The notes: a model not told the origin generated them from the sequence alone. Shown: positions 33,491 to 43,079, counted from the first letter of the stretch. The stretch is DNA of 64,000 nt from CAXBNB01 sp049115735 (GCA_049115735.1 JAGDZP010000012.1:1-64000); one strand, 5' to 3'. Numbers and translations are program-made.

Positions 33491-34795
33491 TTATACTCGT
33501 TCAATCTTGGCTCCAATAGCTGTAAGGCGCTGATCGATATTTTGATATCCTCTATCTATTTGCTCTACATTGTGGATGAGGCTCGTTCCCTCTGCTGACA
33601 ATGCGGCAATTAGAAGAGACACGCCGGCACGAATATCTGGAGAAGTCATTTGAATTCCACGCAACGGTACAGTTTTGTTTAGACCAATTACAGTAGCCCT
33701 ATGAGGGTCGCACAATATTATTTGTGCTCCCATATCAATCAGTTTATCAACGAAGAACAATCTGCTTTCAAACATTTTCTGATGGATCAGTACAGTCCCT
33801 TTTGCCTGGGTTGCCACTACAAGTGCCACGCTAAGCAGGTCAGGAGTGAAGCCTGGCCAGATGGCATCAGCTATAGTCATGATTGATCCATCTATGAAAG
33901 TTTCTATTTCATAGTTGTCTTGCGAAGGGATGTAAATATCATCCTCTTTGAATTCCATTTTAATGCCCAGACGCTGAAAAATTTCAGGGATGATACCCAA
34001 ATGCCTTATTCCCGCATTTTTAATGGTAATTTCCGATCCCGTCATGGCAGCCAACCCAATAAAGCTACCGATTTCAATCATGTCAGGAAGCATTTGATGT
34101 TCTGTACCACCTAGTTCTTCCACTCCTTCAATGGTAAGAAGGTTTGAACCAATACCGGATATTTTGGCTCCCATGCGGTTGAGCATAGAGCATAGTTGCT
34201 GCAAGTACGGCTCACAAGCTGCGTTGTAGATAGTGGTGGTACCGCTGGCCATCGAAGCAGCCATCACGATATTTGCAGTACCTGTAACAGAAGCTTCATC
34301 CAAGAGCATGTAGCATCCTTTCAAATGGGATGCATCTATGTTGTAATAGCCTGTCTTGTTATCGTAGCTGAATTCCGCTCCCAGCTTTTGAAATCCAGTA
34401 AAGTGCGTGTCTAACCTTCTTCGTCCTATTTTGTCACCACCGGGTTGAGGTATTTTGCCTTTTTTAAACCTGGCCAGCATAGGCCCCAGGATCATAATGG
34501 AGCCCCTGAGTGATGACGCCATTTTTTTAAATTCCTCCGTTTCCAGAATTCCAATATCTACATTGTCAGCCTGAAAAGTATAGGATTCATCACCTGTTTT
34601 ATCAACCCTAACACCCATGTGGGCAAGGAGTTCGATCAATTTGTTTACATCCCGAATATTCGGAACTTTAGAAATGTGTAGTGGTTCGGAGGTAAGGAGT
34701 ACTGCTGATAAAATCTGGAGTGCTTCGTTTTTCGCACCTTGAGGTATAATTTCTCCTTTAAGCCGGTTGCCACCGGTCACTCGGAATGATGTCAT
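33491..34795 (-). CDS. murA: UDP-N-acetylglucosamine 1-carboxyvinyltransferase
   Basis: Catalyses the first committed step of peptidoglycan synthesis, transferring enolpyruvate from PEP to UDP-GlcNAc. The 434-residue length and the inside-out alpha/beta barrel motifs are normal: GAKNEALQILSA at the start (Lys22/Asn23), RGSIMILGPMLARF, and the C-terminal IRAGVSLLIAAL. The loop that in most enzymes carries the Cys attacked by fosfomycin reads PGGDKIG, with Asp121 instead of Cys, a change known in fosfomycin-insensitive MurA. The ATG overlaps the stop of the DUF4290 gene by one base. Confidence 0.95.
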   Translation of the reverse strand: MTSFRVTGGNRLKGEIIPQGAKNEALQILSAVLLTSEPLHISKVPNIRDVNKLIELLAHMGVRVDKTGDESYTFQADNVDIGILETEEFKKMASSLRGSIMILGPMLARFKKGKIPQPGGDKIGRRRLDTHFTGFQKLGAEFSYDNKTGYYNIDASHLKGCYMLLDEASVTGTANIVMAASMASGTTTIYNAACEPYLQQLCSMLNRMGAKISGIGSNLLTIEGVEELGGTEHQMLPDMIEIGSFIGLAAMTGSEITIKNAGIRHLGIIPEIFQRLGIKMEFKEDDIYIPSQDNYEIETFIDGSIMTIADAIWPGFTPDLLSVALVVATQAKGTVLIHQKMFESRLFFVDKLIDMGAQIILCDPHRATVIGLNKTVPLRGIQMTSPDIRAGVSLLIAALSAEGTSLIHNVEQIDRGYQNIDQRLTAIGAKIERV

Positions 34796-35448
34796 TAATT
34801 CTTCCTGCGTTTAAAAGATCTCTTGTTTTTGTTTCTGTGACGGTTGTCATTGTCTCTGGTACGTCCTTCATTGTCTCTTCGGTTGTCTCGTTTCTGTGGC
34901 TCAAACAAGTTCAGTTCATTCACTTTTTCCATGTCAATATCCAGCTGATTGTCTGATAACCTTCGGATATTTTTATAGACGACTGCATTGTCTATTACAT
35001 CTTTGTTGTAGGAATAGAAAAAGGTTTTCATCAGTTTACCAATGTGGATGATCGCCGCTTCTTTCTCCTCAGGATCTTCCAGTGTCACCGCCTTATCCAC
35101 CAGTAACTCGATGTTTTTTCCGAAGTGTTTGAAAATGATTTTGTTGGTATTGTATTTTACAATATCAGGTTTTTTGTAAAGAACATCTCTTTCCGGTGTA
35201 GGGAAAGGGCCATCTACTTCCAGCTCGAAATCAGAAATGATGTGAATGTCATCCCAAAGCTTTTGTTCTATTTCTGGGGTGTCTTTTATATCAGGGTTAA
35301 GCTGTCTCATCAACTGAGTCAGGGTTTCCGCTTTTTTATTTCTTTCTTCTTTGTCTTCAATAGTTTCCAAGTGCTGCACAAGCATCTGGATATTTCTACC
35401 ATACTCCTTCAGAATCAATCGCTCCTTTACCGTGTTGTAGTCGTTCAT
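34795..35448 (-). CDS. DUF4290 domain-containing protein
   Basis: A 217-residue cytoplasmic protein. Residues 1-175 match DUF4290, a domain restricted as far as I know to Bacteroidota: LKEYGRNIQMLVQHLETIEDKEERN, QLNPDI, KLWDDIHIISDFELEVDGPFP and the repeated FKHFGKNIELLVDKA. The last 40 residues are a disordered Arg/Asn/Asp tail (KRDNRRDNEGRTRDN and more), perhaps for nucleic-acid or protein contact. Tight coupling with murA (TAATG overlap) suggests a role connected with the cell envelope or division, but none is proved. Confidence 0.88.
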   Translation of the reverse strand: MNDYNTVKERLILKEYGRNIQMLVQHLETIEDKEERNKKAETLTQLMRQLNPDIKDTPEIEQKLWDDIHIISDFELEVDGPFPTPERDVLYKKPDIVKYNTNKIIFKHFGKNIELLVDKAVTLEDPEEKEAAIIHIGKLMKTFFYSYNKDVIDNAVVYKNIRRLSDNQLDIDMEKVNELNLFEPQKRDNRRDNEGRTRDNDNRHRNKNKRSFKRRKN

Positions 35449-35557
35449 AATTTAATTGTATATACGATCCAAAATTAAGGTAATAATTAAAAACTAGTGA
35501 GTAATGGTAAATTAATTTCACCAGGTGTCAATTTAAATCCAACTGAAGGCAACCCGG

Positions 35558-36130
35558 ATGGCTTATATTTCGATTAATGGTCTAAACTACCAATCAATGA
35601 TTAAGAAGATTTTCCTGGGGGTCAGTATTATCATCATCCTGTTCGTGGCTTATTTCTCTGCGATTATGGCCAATAGTCGTATTCAGAGCCCTGCTGAATC
35701 CGTTAATGCAACAATGGAAGGTGTGGAAGTCACCGTTGATTATAGCAGGCCTTATAAAAAAGGTAGGAAGATATTTGGTGGGTTAGTGCCTTATGGTAAA
35801 TACTGGCGCACAGGAGCGAACGATGCGACAGAAATCTCATTTTCAAAAGATGTTTACTTCGCAGGCCAGCTAGTAAAGGCTGGAAAATATTGGTTGTACA
35901 CCATTCCTGGAGAAGAGGAGTGGACGGTGGTGCTTAACACTGAACTTGGTGCGTGGGGGCTTCCTGGCCCCAACCCAACATTGGATGTGTTGTCCTTAAA
36001 AGTTACAGCTGTTTCTTTACCACAATCCACTGAACAATTCAAAATCTCCCTGGAACCAATCAAGGAATCATTAGACCTCCAAATGATCTGGGACAACCTT
36101 CAGGTATCAGTACAGATTACTCTTAAATAA
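35558..36130 (+). CDS. DUF2911 domain-containing protein
   Basis: A 176-190-residue protein with an N-terminal membrane anchor or signal (MIKKIFLGVSIIIILFVAYF). Two ATGs are possible, 35558 and 35597; the second begins exactly at the membrane segment. The body matches DUF2911: VEVTVDYSRPYKKGRKIFGGLVPYGKYWRTGANDATEI, AGKYWLYTIPGEEEWTVVLNTELGAWG. This family is exported in Bacteroidota and has a small beta-sandwich; its role is unknown. It is divergent from the DUF4290-murA operon. Confidence 0.85.
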   Translation: MAYISINGLNYQSMIKKIFLGVSIIIILFVAYFSAIMANSRIQSPAESVNATMEGVEVTVDYSRPYKKGRKIFGGLVPYGKYWRTGANDATEISFSKDVYFAGQLVKAGKYWLYTIPGEEEWTVVLNTELGAWGLPGPNPTLDVLSLKVTAVSLPQSTEQFKISLEPIKESLDLQMIWDNLQVSVQITLK

Positions 36131-36272
36131 ATATAAAAGATTAATGGCTTGCTTTTCTTATCGAATGAGGAATCAGCGACGGCTATCTTAATGAAAGCTT
36201 CTTTACTCCGATGAATTGATTAATTGCGCTATTTAGACGTTTAATAAGCGTATAAAATACGATTAAATAAAT

Positions 36273-36280
36273 TAACTTTG
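36273..36280 (+). promoter_or_regulatory. Candidate -7 box TAACTTTG upstream of the GH2 gene
   Basis: TAACTTTG fits the Bacteroidota -7 consensus TAnnTTTG and stands 30 bases before the chosen start at 36310. No good -33 TTG/TTTG was found at the usual spacing of about 19 bases, so the call is weak. Confidence 0.35.
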
Positions 36281-36309
36281 TATTGAAGATACCAATCACT
36301 CCAAATCAC

Positions 36310-39300
36310 ATGAACACTTTTAAATTTGAATTCCAGAAAATAGGTCTGATATTCCTAGTTCTAACTTTTTTGTGTTTCAACACACAAAGTCAGGATGTGA
36401 AGGAATGGGAGAACCCTGAGATTTTTCAAATCAATCGAGAATACCCACACGCTACATTTTTCAGACATGATAGTGAACAATCGGCTTTGAAGACGACCAA
36501 ATTTGAGAACTCACCTTTTTATCAGTCTTTAAATGGCATTTGGAAATTTAACTGGGTAAAAAAGCCCGCTGAACGTCCAGAGTATTTTTATCGAGATGAT
36601 TTTGATGTGTCGGGTTGGGAAGATATAAAAGTTCCCTCGAACTGGGAAATAGAAGGATTTGGGATTCCTATTTATACAAATGTTAAATATCCCTTTCCTG
36701 TTAACCCTCCATTTGTCAATCGTGACTATAATCCCGTGGGGAGCTATAAACGGGAATTCGAAGTATCAGATAATTGGGAGGATAAGGAGATATACCTGCA
36801 TTTTGGAGGCGTACGCAGCGCCATGTACGTCTACGTGAATGGAAACCTGATAGGGTATAATGAGGGAAGTAAGACTCCTGCAGAATATAAGATAACTAAG
36901 TATCTGAAAGAAGGAAAAAACACCCTGGCGGTAGAAGTATATCGCTGGTCGGATGCGAGCTATATGGAAGACCAGGATTTTTGGAGGTTGAGTGGTATAG
37001 AGCGTGATGTTTACTTATATGCCACTGCCAAAACAACGATAAGAGATTTTAAAGTTACTGCTGACCTGGATGACGGCTATAAGAATGGTCAATTTGAAAT
37101 TGACCTGGCATTGAGAAATACTACTGGTCGGTCAAGTAAGAAATTGAAAGCCGAAGTGAAGATCATAGACGGGGCGCAGAACATTCTGGACTTAGCAAGC
37201 TGGGTGACCGTTCAGCCCGGTGACAAAACCAAGCTATCTTTAAGTGGGGTAGTTCCTGGTGTGAGACAATGGTCTGCCGAGGAACCAAACCTATATACTC
37301 TGCTGATTAGCCTAAAAGACAGGAAAGGGAACCTGATAGAAGCCACAAGCCGAAAGATTGGATTTAGAAAAATTGAAATCAAGAGCAGTCAGTTTTTGGT
37401 GAATGGTGTGCCGGTTTATCTCAAGGGTACCAATCACCATGATCATGATGAACGAACAGGTCATGTAATAGGTGAGGAACTTACTATAAAGGATCTCACT
37501 GTAATGAAACAATTCAATCTAAATGCAATCAGGTGTAGTCATTACCCTAAGGATGAACACTTTTACCGCCTATGTGATCAATATGGTTTTTATGTGATTG
37601 ATGAAGCCAACATTGAAAACCACGGCATGGGTGCTACAAACCAGGGACTGGACGATGATAAAAAAAGACAGGCCATTCACCCTGCCTACCAGCCACAGTG
37701 GAAAGCCATGCATCTTGACAGAACAATCAGAATGTACGAAAGGGATAAAAACCACCCAAGTATCGTTACATGGTCTTTAGGTAATGAGGCTGGTAATGGG
37801 GATAACTTTTTTGCTACCTATCAGTGGTTGAAGGATAATGACTCAACCAGGCCAACGCAATACGAGGGAGCTAAGAATTATAAAAATACTGATATCTATG
37901 CACCCATGTACGAGCGCATTCCTCAGATGATTAAATATGCTGAAAATGATCCTAAAAGGCCATATGTCCAGTGTGAGTATGCACATGCTATGGGAAATAG
38001 TGTTGGCAACCTACAGGACTATTGGGATGTAATTGAAAAATATGATGTCTTGCAAGGTGGCTTCATCTGGGACTGGGTTGACCAGGGGATAATCACTACA
38101 AATTCGAAGGGAGAGGAATTTTATGCTTATGGTGGTGATTTGGGTGGACAGTATCTACAGAATGATGGAAATTTCTGTTTGAATGGATTGGTCAATCCGG
38201 ACAGGTCTCCACACCCGTCAATTTATGAAGTAAAAAAAGTATATCAATACATTAAGTTTCAGTCGTTTGATGCTGGCACAGGAAAATTGAAAATCTATAA
38301 CGGTTACGATTTCATTAATTTGGATCGATATGACATCAGTTGGAAATTGTTGGAGAATGGCACTGAGGTTCAGAAGGGAAGTTTGGGAGCCATAGACCTT
38401 GAAGCGCGTACGAGTAAGGAGCTAAGTATTGATTTGCAAAATTTGATTGAGGGCAAGGAATATTATCTACAGCTGCGTGCCAAACTAAATCGAGCGGATG
38501 GGTTATTAAAGGCAGGTCATGAAGTGGCCACTGGAGAGTTTAAGCTTTCGGATTATAACTATTACGACTTTAAGGCATCCAATGATGGTGAAATTGCTGT
38601 TATGGAGCAAGGGCCGGAATTGAAGGTGAGCGCGGATGATCTGAATCTTCTTTTTGATCAGAAAAATGGAAGAGTAATTAGCCTTGACTATGGTTTTGGG
38701 AATGTTTTGCAGGTGGGCTTAACAGCGAACTTTTGGAGGGCTCCAATAGACAATGACTATGGGTACAAGATGCCTAAGAAAATGGGTGCCTGGAGGCAGG
38801 CCACACAAAATCAGGTGTTGAAAGAATTTTCATTCGAAGAAATTCCGGACATGGTGATAATTACAGCAGTATATGAGTTACCCAATGTAGAAGGTGAATT
38901 GACAATCGATTATACAGTAAATTCCAAGGGTGAAATACTGGTTTCTAACGATTTGCAGGTAAAAGGTGAATCATTGCCAAATATCCCAAGAATAGGCAAT
39001 AATCTAATCCTTAAAAACTCATTCCAAAACGTGAGTTGGTATGGTCGAGGGCCGTATGAAAATTATCAGGATCGAAAAACGGGATCTTTGTCAGGTACTT
39101 ATCAAGTCAAGGTTTCTGACTTGTATTATCCATATATCAGACCTCAGGAAAATGGCTATAGGACTGATATTCGAGATGTGTCTTTTGTCAACGATGCGGG
39201 ACAGGGCATAAAGCTTTCATCTACCAAGCACATGTTAGGCTTTAGTGCTCATCATCAGCTAAATAGTGATTTTGACGAGGGGGATGCTAAAATTCAGCGA

Positions 39301-39465
39301 CATGCCTACGACGTACCGCAGCGAAAACTTGTCAATGTGAATATCGACTACAAACAAATGGGAGTAGGGGGCGATAACAGTTGGGGCGCAACACCGCACG
39401 AGCAGTATCAAATAAAGTCAGGTAACTATGAGTATGAATTTCTTATAAGCCCAATAGGTCAATAA
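36310..39465 (+). CDS. Secreted GH2 beta-galactosidase
   Basis: An exported 1051-residue glycoside hydrolase family 2 enzyme. The ATG at 36310 gives the signal MNTFKFEFQKIGLIFLVLTFLCFNTQSQ; the track-length frame began with a TTG. Domains in order: sugar-binding jelly roll (VGSYKREFEVSDNWEDKEIYLHFGGVRSAMYVYVNG), immunoglobulin-like linker, TIM barrel and a C-terminal five-stranded-type domain. The acid/base is the Glu in WSLGNEAGNG and the nucleophile the Glu in QCEYAHAMGNS; GTNHHDHDERTGHV precedes them. The architecture is that of LacZ-like enzymes that cleave terminal beta-galactosides. It converges with the MTHFR-like gene with only five bases between. Confidence 0.93.
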   Translation: MNTFKFEFQKIGLIFLVLTFLCFNTQSQDVKEWENPEIFQINREYPHATFFRHDSEQSALKTTKFENSPFYQSLNGIWKFNWVKKPAERPEYFYRDDFDVSGWEDIKVPSNWEIEGFGIPIYTNVKYPFPVNPPFVNRDYNPVGSYKREFEVSDNWEDKEIYLHFGGVRSAMYVYVNGNLIGYNEGSKTPAEYKITKYLKEGKNTLAVEVYRWSDASYMEDQDFWRLSGIERDVYLYATAKTTIRDFKVTADLDDGYKNGQFEIDLALRNTTGRSSKKLKAEVKIIDGAQNILDLASWVTVQPGDKTKLSLSGVVPGVRQWSAEEPNLYTLLISLKDRKGNLIEATSRKIGFRKIEIKSSQFLVNGVPVYLKGTNHHDHDERTGHVIGEELTIKDLTVMKQFNLNAIRCSHYPKDEHFYRLCDQYGFYVIDEANIENHGMGATNQGLDDDKKRQAIHPAYQPQWKAMHLDRTIRMYERDKNHPSIVTWSLGNEAGNGDNFFATYQWLKDNDSTRPTQYEGAKNYKNTDIYAPMYERIPQMIKYAENDPKRPYVQCEYAHAMGNSVGNLQDYWDVIEKYDVLQGGFIWDWVDQGIITTNSKGEEFYAYGGDLGGQYLQNDGNFCLNGLVNPDRSPHPSIYEVKKVYQYIKFQSFDAGTGKLKIYNGYDFINLDRYDISWKLLENGTEVQKGSLGAIDLEARTSKELSIDLQNLIEGKEYYLQLRAKLNRADGLLKAGHEVATGEFKLSDYNYYDFKASNDGEIAVMEQGPELKVSADDLNLLFDQKNGRVISLDYGFGNVLQVGLTANFWRAPIDNDYGYKMPKKMGAWRQATQNQVLKEFSFEEIPDMVIITAVYELPNVEGELTIDYTVNSKGEILVSNDLQVKGESLPNIPRIGNNLILKNSFQNVSWYGRGPYENYQDRKTGSLSGTYQVKVSDLYYPYIRPQENGYRTDIRDVSFVNDAGQGIKLSSTKHMLGFSAHHQLNSDFDEGDAKIQRHAYDVPQRKLVNVNIDYKQMGVGGDNSWGATPHEQYQIKSGNYEYEFLISPIGQ

Positions 39466-39470
39466 TGTGC

Positions 39471-40394
39471 CTAGAGCTTTTCCGCCATCATTTGTTTAAC
39501 GTCTTTCAGTAGCTCGATTGACGCTTCTATTTCCACTTTACGAATGGCTACACTTTCTATGTTGAAGCCAATAGGGATTTGTTTGGCAGCACAAAAATCA
39601 ATAAGCTCTGAGGCTACTGATCGACAAACATCCAAGGACTCCTGAAGGATATCGTGAGAATGCACCAATTCGTTATTCAACCAATTTGGAATATCAATCC
39701 CCAGCCATTTCATAAACTCCAGTGTCTTCAACGAACCGCAGGGAGTGAGCGTGAAGATAATTGGTGGCAAGTCGATATTGTTCTCCTGGGCGTGGTAATA
39801 AAAATCTGATAGGAAATTCTTCGCGTTATTGGTACTGTATACGCATTGAGTAACGAAAAAATTACATCCGTTTTCAATTTTGGCGGATAGCCTCAGGTGT
39901 TCATTTTTCTGCTCTACATGTCTTTCTGGTATTGCCACTCCACCCAATACGATATCAGGGTTTATTTCCTTTTTGATGCGGTAGGCATCATTGAGCATCA
40001 GACTCATTTTTAGGTCATCAGCCGGAGCACCTACAAATACAGAATATTGAACATTGTATTCTTTGTTTTGTAGCCAGCTTTTAAAGCCTTCTTCATCGTG
40101 TTTGCCTACACTTTGATAGATAATTTTTGGTACATCTAGAGGCTCTAGATATTGCGAACAATAGATGTGTGGTGATTCTGTTCTCCGAAAAGGGAAAGGT
40201 CTCTCTTCATCAGTTCTGGCTGTTTCGTCTTGAATGTCATACAAGATAAGCGCATCAATTCCCAGGCCTTCCAGTCGGCTGATTTGCCTGCCGGCTATTT
40301 CCTTGAGCTTCTCCTCATCATGACCTGCCTTTGGAGGTGTGATGCCGTAAAACAAATATCCTGATTCTCTATTTAGTATCTTATCTCTAAGCAT
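39471..40394 (-). CDS. Methylenetetrahydrofolate reductase-like protein
   Basis: A 307-residue TIM-barrel protein resembling the MTHFR family (5,10-methylene-THF to 5-methyl-THF, FAD-dependent), but with an unusual N-terminus (SGYLFYGITPPKAGHDEEKL) and partial motif conservation. Supporting segments: LEGLGIDALILYDIQDE, PDIVLGGVAIPERH, AKIENGCNFFVTQCVYSTNNAKNFLSDF and PIIFTLTPCGSLKTLEFMKWLGID. It may be a paralogue with a different substrate, as is common in this family. A well-formed promoter lies 47 bases upstream. Confidence 0.65.
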   Translation of the reverse strand: MLRDKILNRESGYLFYGITPPKAGHDEEKLKEIAGRQISRLEGLGIDALILYDIQDETARTDEERPFPFRRTESPHIYCSQYLEPLDVPKIIYQSVGKHDEEGFKSWLQNKEYNVQYSVFVGAPADDLKMSLMLNDAYRIKKEINPDIVLGGVAIPERHVEQKNEHLRLSAKIENGCNFFVTQCVYSTNNAKNFLSDFYYHAQENNIDLPPIIFTLTPCGSLKTLEFMKWLGIDIPNWLNNELVHSHDILQESLDVCRSVASELIDFCAAKQIPIGFNIESVAIRKVEIEASIELLKDVKQMMAEKL

Positions 40395-40440
40395 TTTTTG
40401 TTCACATTTATGATTTCCCCAATTGGATTTTGAGCAGCTG

Positions 40441-40470
40441 CAAAAGTAGAAATTAAAGCCTATTGTACAA
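40441..40470 (-). promoter_or_regulatory. Promoter of the MTHFR-like gene (-33 TTG, -7 TACTTTTG)
   Basis: On the minus strand TTG (40468-40470) and TACTTTTG (40441-40448) are separated by 19 bases, fitting the Bacteroidota housekeeping-sigma consensus TTG-N19-TAnnTTTG. The expected start of transcription near 40434 leaves about 40 bases of leader before the ATG at 40394. Confidence 0.6.
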
Positions 40471-40497
40471 TTTTATTGATTAATATGGACCTTTCAC

Positions 40498-41121
40498 TTA
40501 TTGGTTTTGGACGTAGATCACTTTCTTGGTTTCGAAAAATTCTTCTTTAAAAAACTTGCTCAGGTCATAGGATGTGTACCTCAGCTTTGACTCAACCAAT
40601 TCTTCTTCCAATTCACCACCCTTCAAATAGAGTATACCATTCTTCAGCTCGTTATTGGATTCTTTGTTGAATTTTCCTTTCATCCAAGCATAGAATGGCT
40701 TCAGTTTTGTTACTGCTCGACTGACCACAAAATCATATTTTCCATGTAGACTTTCCGCCCTGGAATGTGTGGCTTTTACATTTTTTAGTCCTAGAGATTC
40801 TACTACGTTTTGAACAACTTTTATCTTCTTGCCAATAGAATCAACCAGGTGAAAACTCACTTCGGGGAAAAGAATGGCCAATGGAATACCTGGGAAGCCA
40901 CCACCAGTTCCCACATCTAATATAGATGTACCATCTTTGAAATCTATGACTTTTGCGATTCCAAGAGAATGGAGTACATGCCTTAAATAGAGTTCGTCAA
41001 TATCTTGTCTGCTGATGACATTGATTTTGCTATTCCAGTCTTCATACAGAGGAGCCAGCCTCGAAAATTGGGAAACCTGCTCACTTGTTAAGTCAGGGAA
41101 ATACTTTTGTAATAAGTCCAT
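40498..41121 (-). CDS. rsmG: 16S rRNA (guanine-N7)-methyltransferase RsmG
   Basis: Methylates N7 of G527 in 16S rRNA (E. coli numbering). The 207-residue protein contains the SAM-binding motif SILDVGTGGGFPGIPLAILFP, LVDSIGKKIKVVQNVV and the conserved VVSRAVTKLKPF region, with an intact N-terminal PLYEDWNSKINVISRQDIDELYLRHVLHSL. Loss of RsmG gives low-level streptomycin resistance in other species. It is downstream of the sigma factor gene by 32 bases and probably in the same transcription unit. Confidence 0.95.
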   Translation of the reverse strand: MDLLQKYFPDLTSEQVSQFSRLAPLYEDWNSKINVISRQDIDELYLRHVLHSLGIAKVIDFKDGTSILDVGTGGGFPGIPLAILFPEVSFHLVDSIGKKIKVVQNVVESLGLKNVKATHSRAESLHGKYDFVVSRAVTKLKPFYAWMKGKFNKESNNELKNGILYLKGGELEEELVESKLRYTSYDLSKFFKEEFFETKKVIYVQNQ

Positions 41122-41153
41122 TTGTAGGTTTTGAAGGTATCTTCAAAATGTGG

Positions 41154-41762
41154 TTATATGTGTTGTTTTTTGTCTTTGACCAAGTCATACATCAACTCCC
41201 GAGCCCTATGCAATTGAGCCTTTACAGTACCCAAAGGAGCTTCCAAAGTCTTGGCGATTTCATCGTAAGACAATTCGTCGAAATATCTCAATTTCACCAA
41301 TCTTTGATATTTTGGTGGCAGCTTGGTAACAAACATGCGCACCAACTCGATTTTCTGATCCTTAATTGTTTCTTCCTGAGGATTTAGGTTTTTATCTTCA
41401 ACATCTATAGTCACTGGTTCGCCTCCATCATCCTTGAAGGATGTGTTCAGGCTGAACGTGTCCAATTTCTTTTTCCTGATAAAATCAATTGCATTGTTGG
41501 TAGCAATTCTAAACAACCAGGTACTGAAAGTATAGTCTTTTTTAAACTTGTGTAGGTTTTTGAAAGCCTTGGCGAAAGCCTCTATGGTCAAGTCTTCAGC
41601 ATCGTCAATATTTCTAACCATTTTCAGGATCATGTGATAGACCGGACGTTTGTATCGCTCCATCAATTCCGCAAATGACTGTTCGTCACCATCCTTTACA
41701 GCATGATCAATCAATTTGAAATCGTGTATTGCCTTATCTGAAAACTGCTTCTTTACTTCCAT
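41154..41762 (-). CDS. RNA polymerase sigma factor, sigma-70/ECF type
   Basis: A 202-residue sigma factor. Region 2 is SFAELMERYKRPVYHMILKMVRNIDDAEDLTIEAFAKAFKNLHKF with FSTWLFRIATNNAIDFIRKKK; region 4 is LPPKYQRLVKLRYFDELSYDEIAKTLEAPLGTVKAQLHRARELM. There is no region 1.1 or 3, as in ECF sigma factors, and no anti-sigma gene is adjacent. Its ATG overlaps the upstream glycosyltransferase gene by ten bases, so the two are translationally coupled and followed by rsmG. The regulon is unknown. Confidence 0.92.
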   Translation of the reverse strand: MEVKKQFSDKAIHDFKLIDHAVKDGDEQSFAELMERYKRPVYHMILKMVRNIDDAEDLTIEAFAKAFKNLHKFKKDYTFSTWLFRIATNNAIDFIRKKKLDTFSLNTSFKDDGGEPVTIDVEDKNLNPQEETIKDQKIELVRMFVTKLPPKYQRLVKLRYFDELSYDEIAKTLEAPLGTVKAQLHRARELMYDLVKDKKQHI

Positions 41763-42859
41763 GTAACCTTTTTTGTACTTAACGACGCAAGACCCATAAT
41801 CATTAAATAAATATTATAAATAAAGTCCATAATAGGTACGTGCCAAACGACAATACGTTCTCCGAATTTTTTGGATGTTGTATGAACGATCAATGTGTTG
41901 AGCAACAATCGACAGGCAAATAATCCGAATATCAATTCAGGAAAATATTTTGTTGCCGCTAAAATAACAAATGCTATCCAAAACAAAAGGTGGCTTAAGG
42001 AATACATTCCTAATATAAATTTGTCAAGAAACTTATAGTACTTGCTCACTGAAATATGACGCCTTTTTTGATTGAAATATTCTAAAAAAGTTTTTTTGCT
42101 ATATGACCAAACCAAAGTTGACTGACCTATGCAAACCTCGGTATTGATACCTTTAGCATGCTCATTAACCAAAAGGTCATCATCACCACCGGTCACTTTC
42201 TGATATTGATTAAAGCCTTTGTTTTCGAGGAACATCTCTTTGGTGTAGGCCATATTTCGCCCAACACCCATATAAGGCCTGCCGAGTTTTGCCAGGGTAC
42301 AATAAAGCATTCCTGTATGCTGGGTTTCAAAACGACTAAAGCTATTTACAAAACCCTTTTCCTGTTTGAATTGAGAATACCCTAATACAAATTTGGTCTT
42401 TTCACCAAAGCTTTTGGCCATTGAGCTGATCCATTTTTTAGATTCCGGGTAGCAGTCTGCGTCAGTAAATAACAAGTGGTCGAACTTAGCCGCTTTTATG
42501 CCCAAGGTGATGGCATACTTTTTTGCATCAATATGGTCAGGTGCACGGTCAATATCGACAGTTTTTAGGTGAGCATGAGTTTTCTTTTCTTCTAATAAAA
42601 AGTCATATGATCCATCAGAGGAGCGATCATTGACAATGATAACTTCGAATTCATCGTAATCCTGATTGTAAAGCTTGGGTAATAGTATTTTTAGATTCTC
42701 CAGTTCGTTGTATGCGCATATCATAACGGATATGCCACGACCCTCCATGGCTATTGATTTTTTGTTTTTATGTCTTGAAAGAGTAAAAACAAAGAGCAAC
42801 CAGAAAATACTCTGGGTGGATATGGCTACTACAAAGACAATAAAAATTCCGTATATCAT
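41753..42859 (-). CDS. Membrane-bound family 2 glycosyltransferase
   Basis: A 368-residue enzyme with an N-terminal helix (MIYGIFIVFVVAISTQSIFWLLFVFTL), a cytosolic GT-A domain and two C-terminal helix groups. GT2 marks: ISVMICAYNELENLKILLPKL, FEVIIVNDRSSDGSYDFLL, a DXD-type LLFTDADCYPESKKWI and the GGDDDLLVNEHA region. It transfers a sugar from a nucleotide donor to a lipid or glycan acceptor at the inner membrane. A promoter-like -7 box lies 30 bases upstream. Confidence 0.88.
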   Translation of the reverse strand: MIYGIFIVFVVAISTQSIFWLLFVFTLSRHKNKKSIAMEGRGISVMICAYNELENLKILLPKLYNQDYDEFEVIIVNDRSSDGSYDFLLEEKKTHAHLKTVDIDRAPDHIDAKKYAITLGIKAAKFDHLLFTDADCYPESKKWISSMAKSFGEKTKFVLGYSQFKQEKGFVNSFSRFETQHTGMLYCTLAKLGRPYMGVGRNMAYTKEMFLENKGFNQYQKVTGGDDDLLVNEHAKGINTEVCIGQSTLVWSYSKKTFLEYFNQKRRHISVSKYYKFLDKFILGMYSLSHLLFWIAFVILAATKYFPELIFGLFACRLLLNTLIVHTTSKKFGERIVVWHVPIMDFIYNIYLMIMGLASLSTKKVTWK

Positions 42860-42888
42860 TTGAGGTGTTTAGTCTGAATTGAAGGCTG

Positions 42889-42896
42889 CAAATATA
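42889..42896 (-). promoter_or_regulatory. Candidate -7 box TATATTTG upstream of the glycosyltransferase-sigma operon
   Basis: The minus strand reads TATATTTGCAGCC 30 bases before the ATG. A nearly identical string (ATATTTGCAGCCTT) occurs upstream of manA at about 45098-45113, suggesting a shared promoter class. No clear -33 box is visible at either site. Confidence 0.4.
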
Positions 42897-43060
42897 GGTT
42901 TCCGCCGGAAATGAATGGTCGCTGTTTCCATGAATAATTTAGCTAACGAATAAATTATTTGGGTTGGTTGTCTTGATGACAAAAATGACTAAGTTGATGT
43001 TTAGATACGGTAGCGAAATTTCATAAAAAAGTATTATCCCGGGTTCGTTTTTCTGTAGTT

Positions 43061-43079
43061 GGTACTTGTCATAAGTACC
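43061..43079. promoter_or_regulatory. 7-bp perfect inverted repeat upstream of elbB
   Basis: GGTACTT (43061-43067) and AAGTACC (43073-43079) flank a 5-base centre, 64 bases before the elbB start in a 283-base divergent gap. It could be a dimeric-repressor operator. Nothing else notable is seen in the gap besides the box at 42889. Confidence 0.35.
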
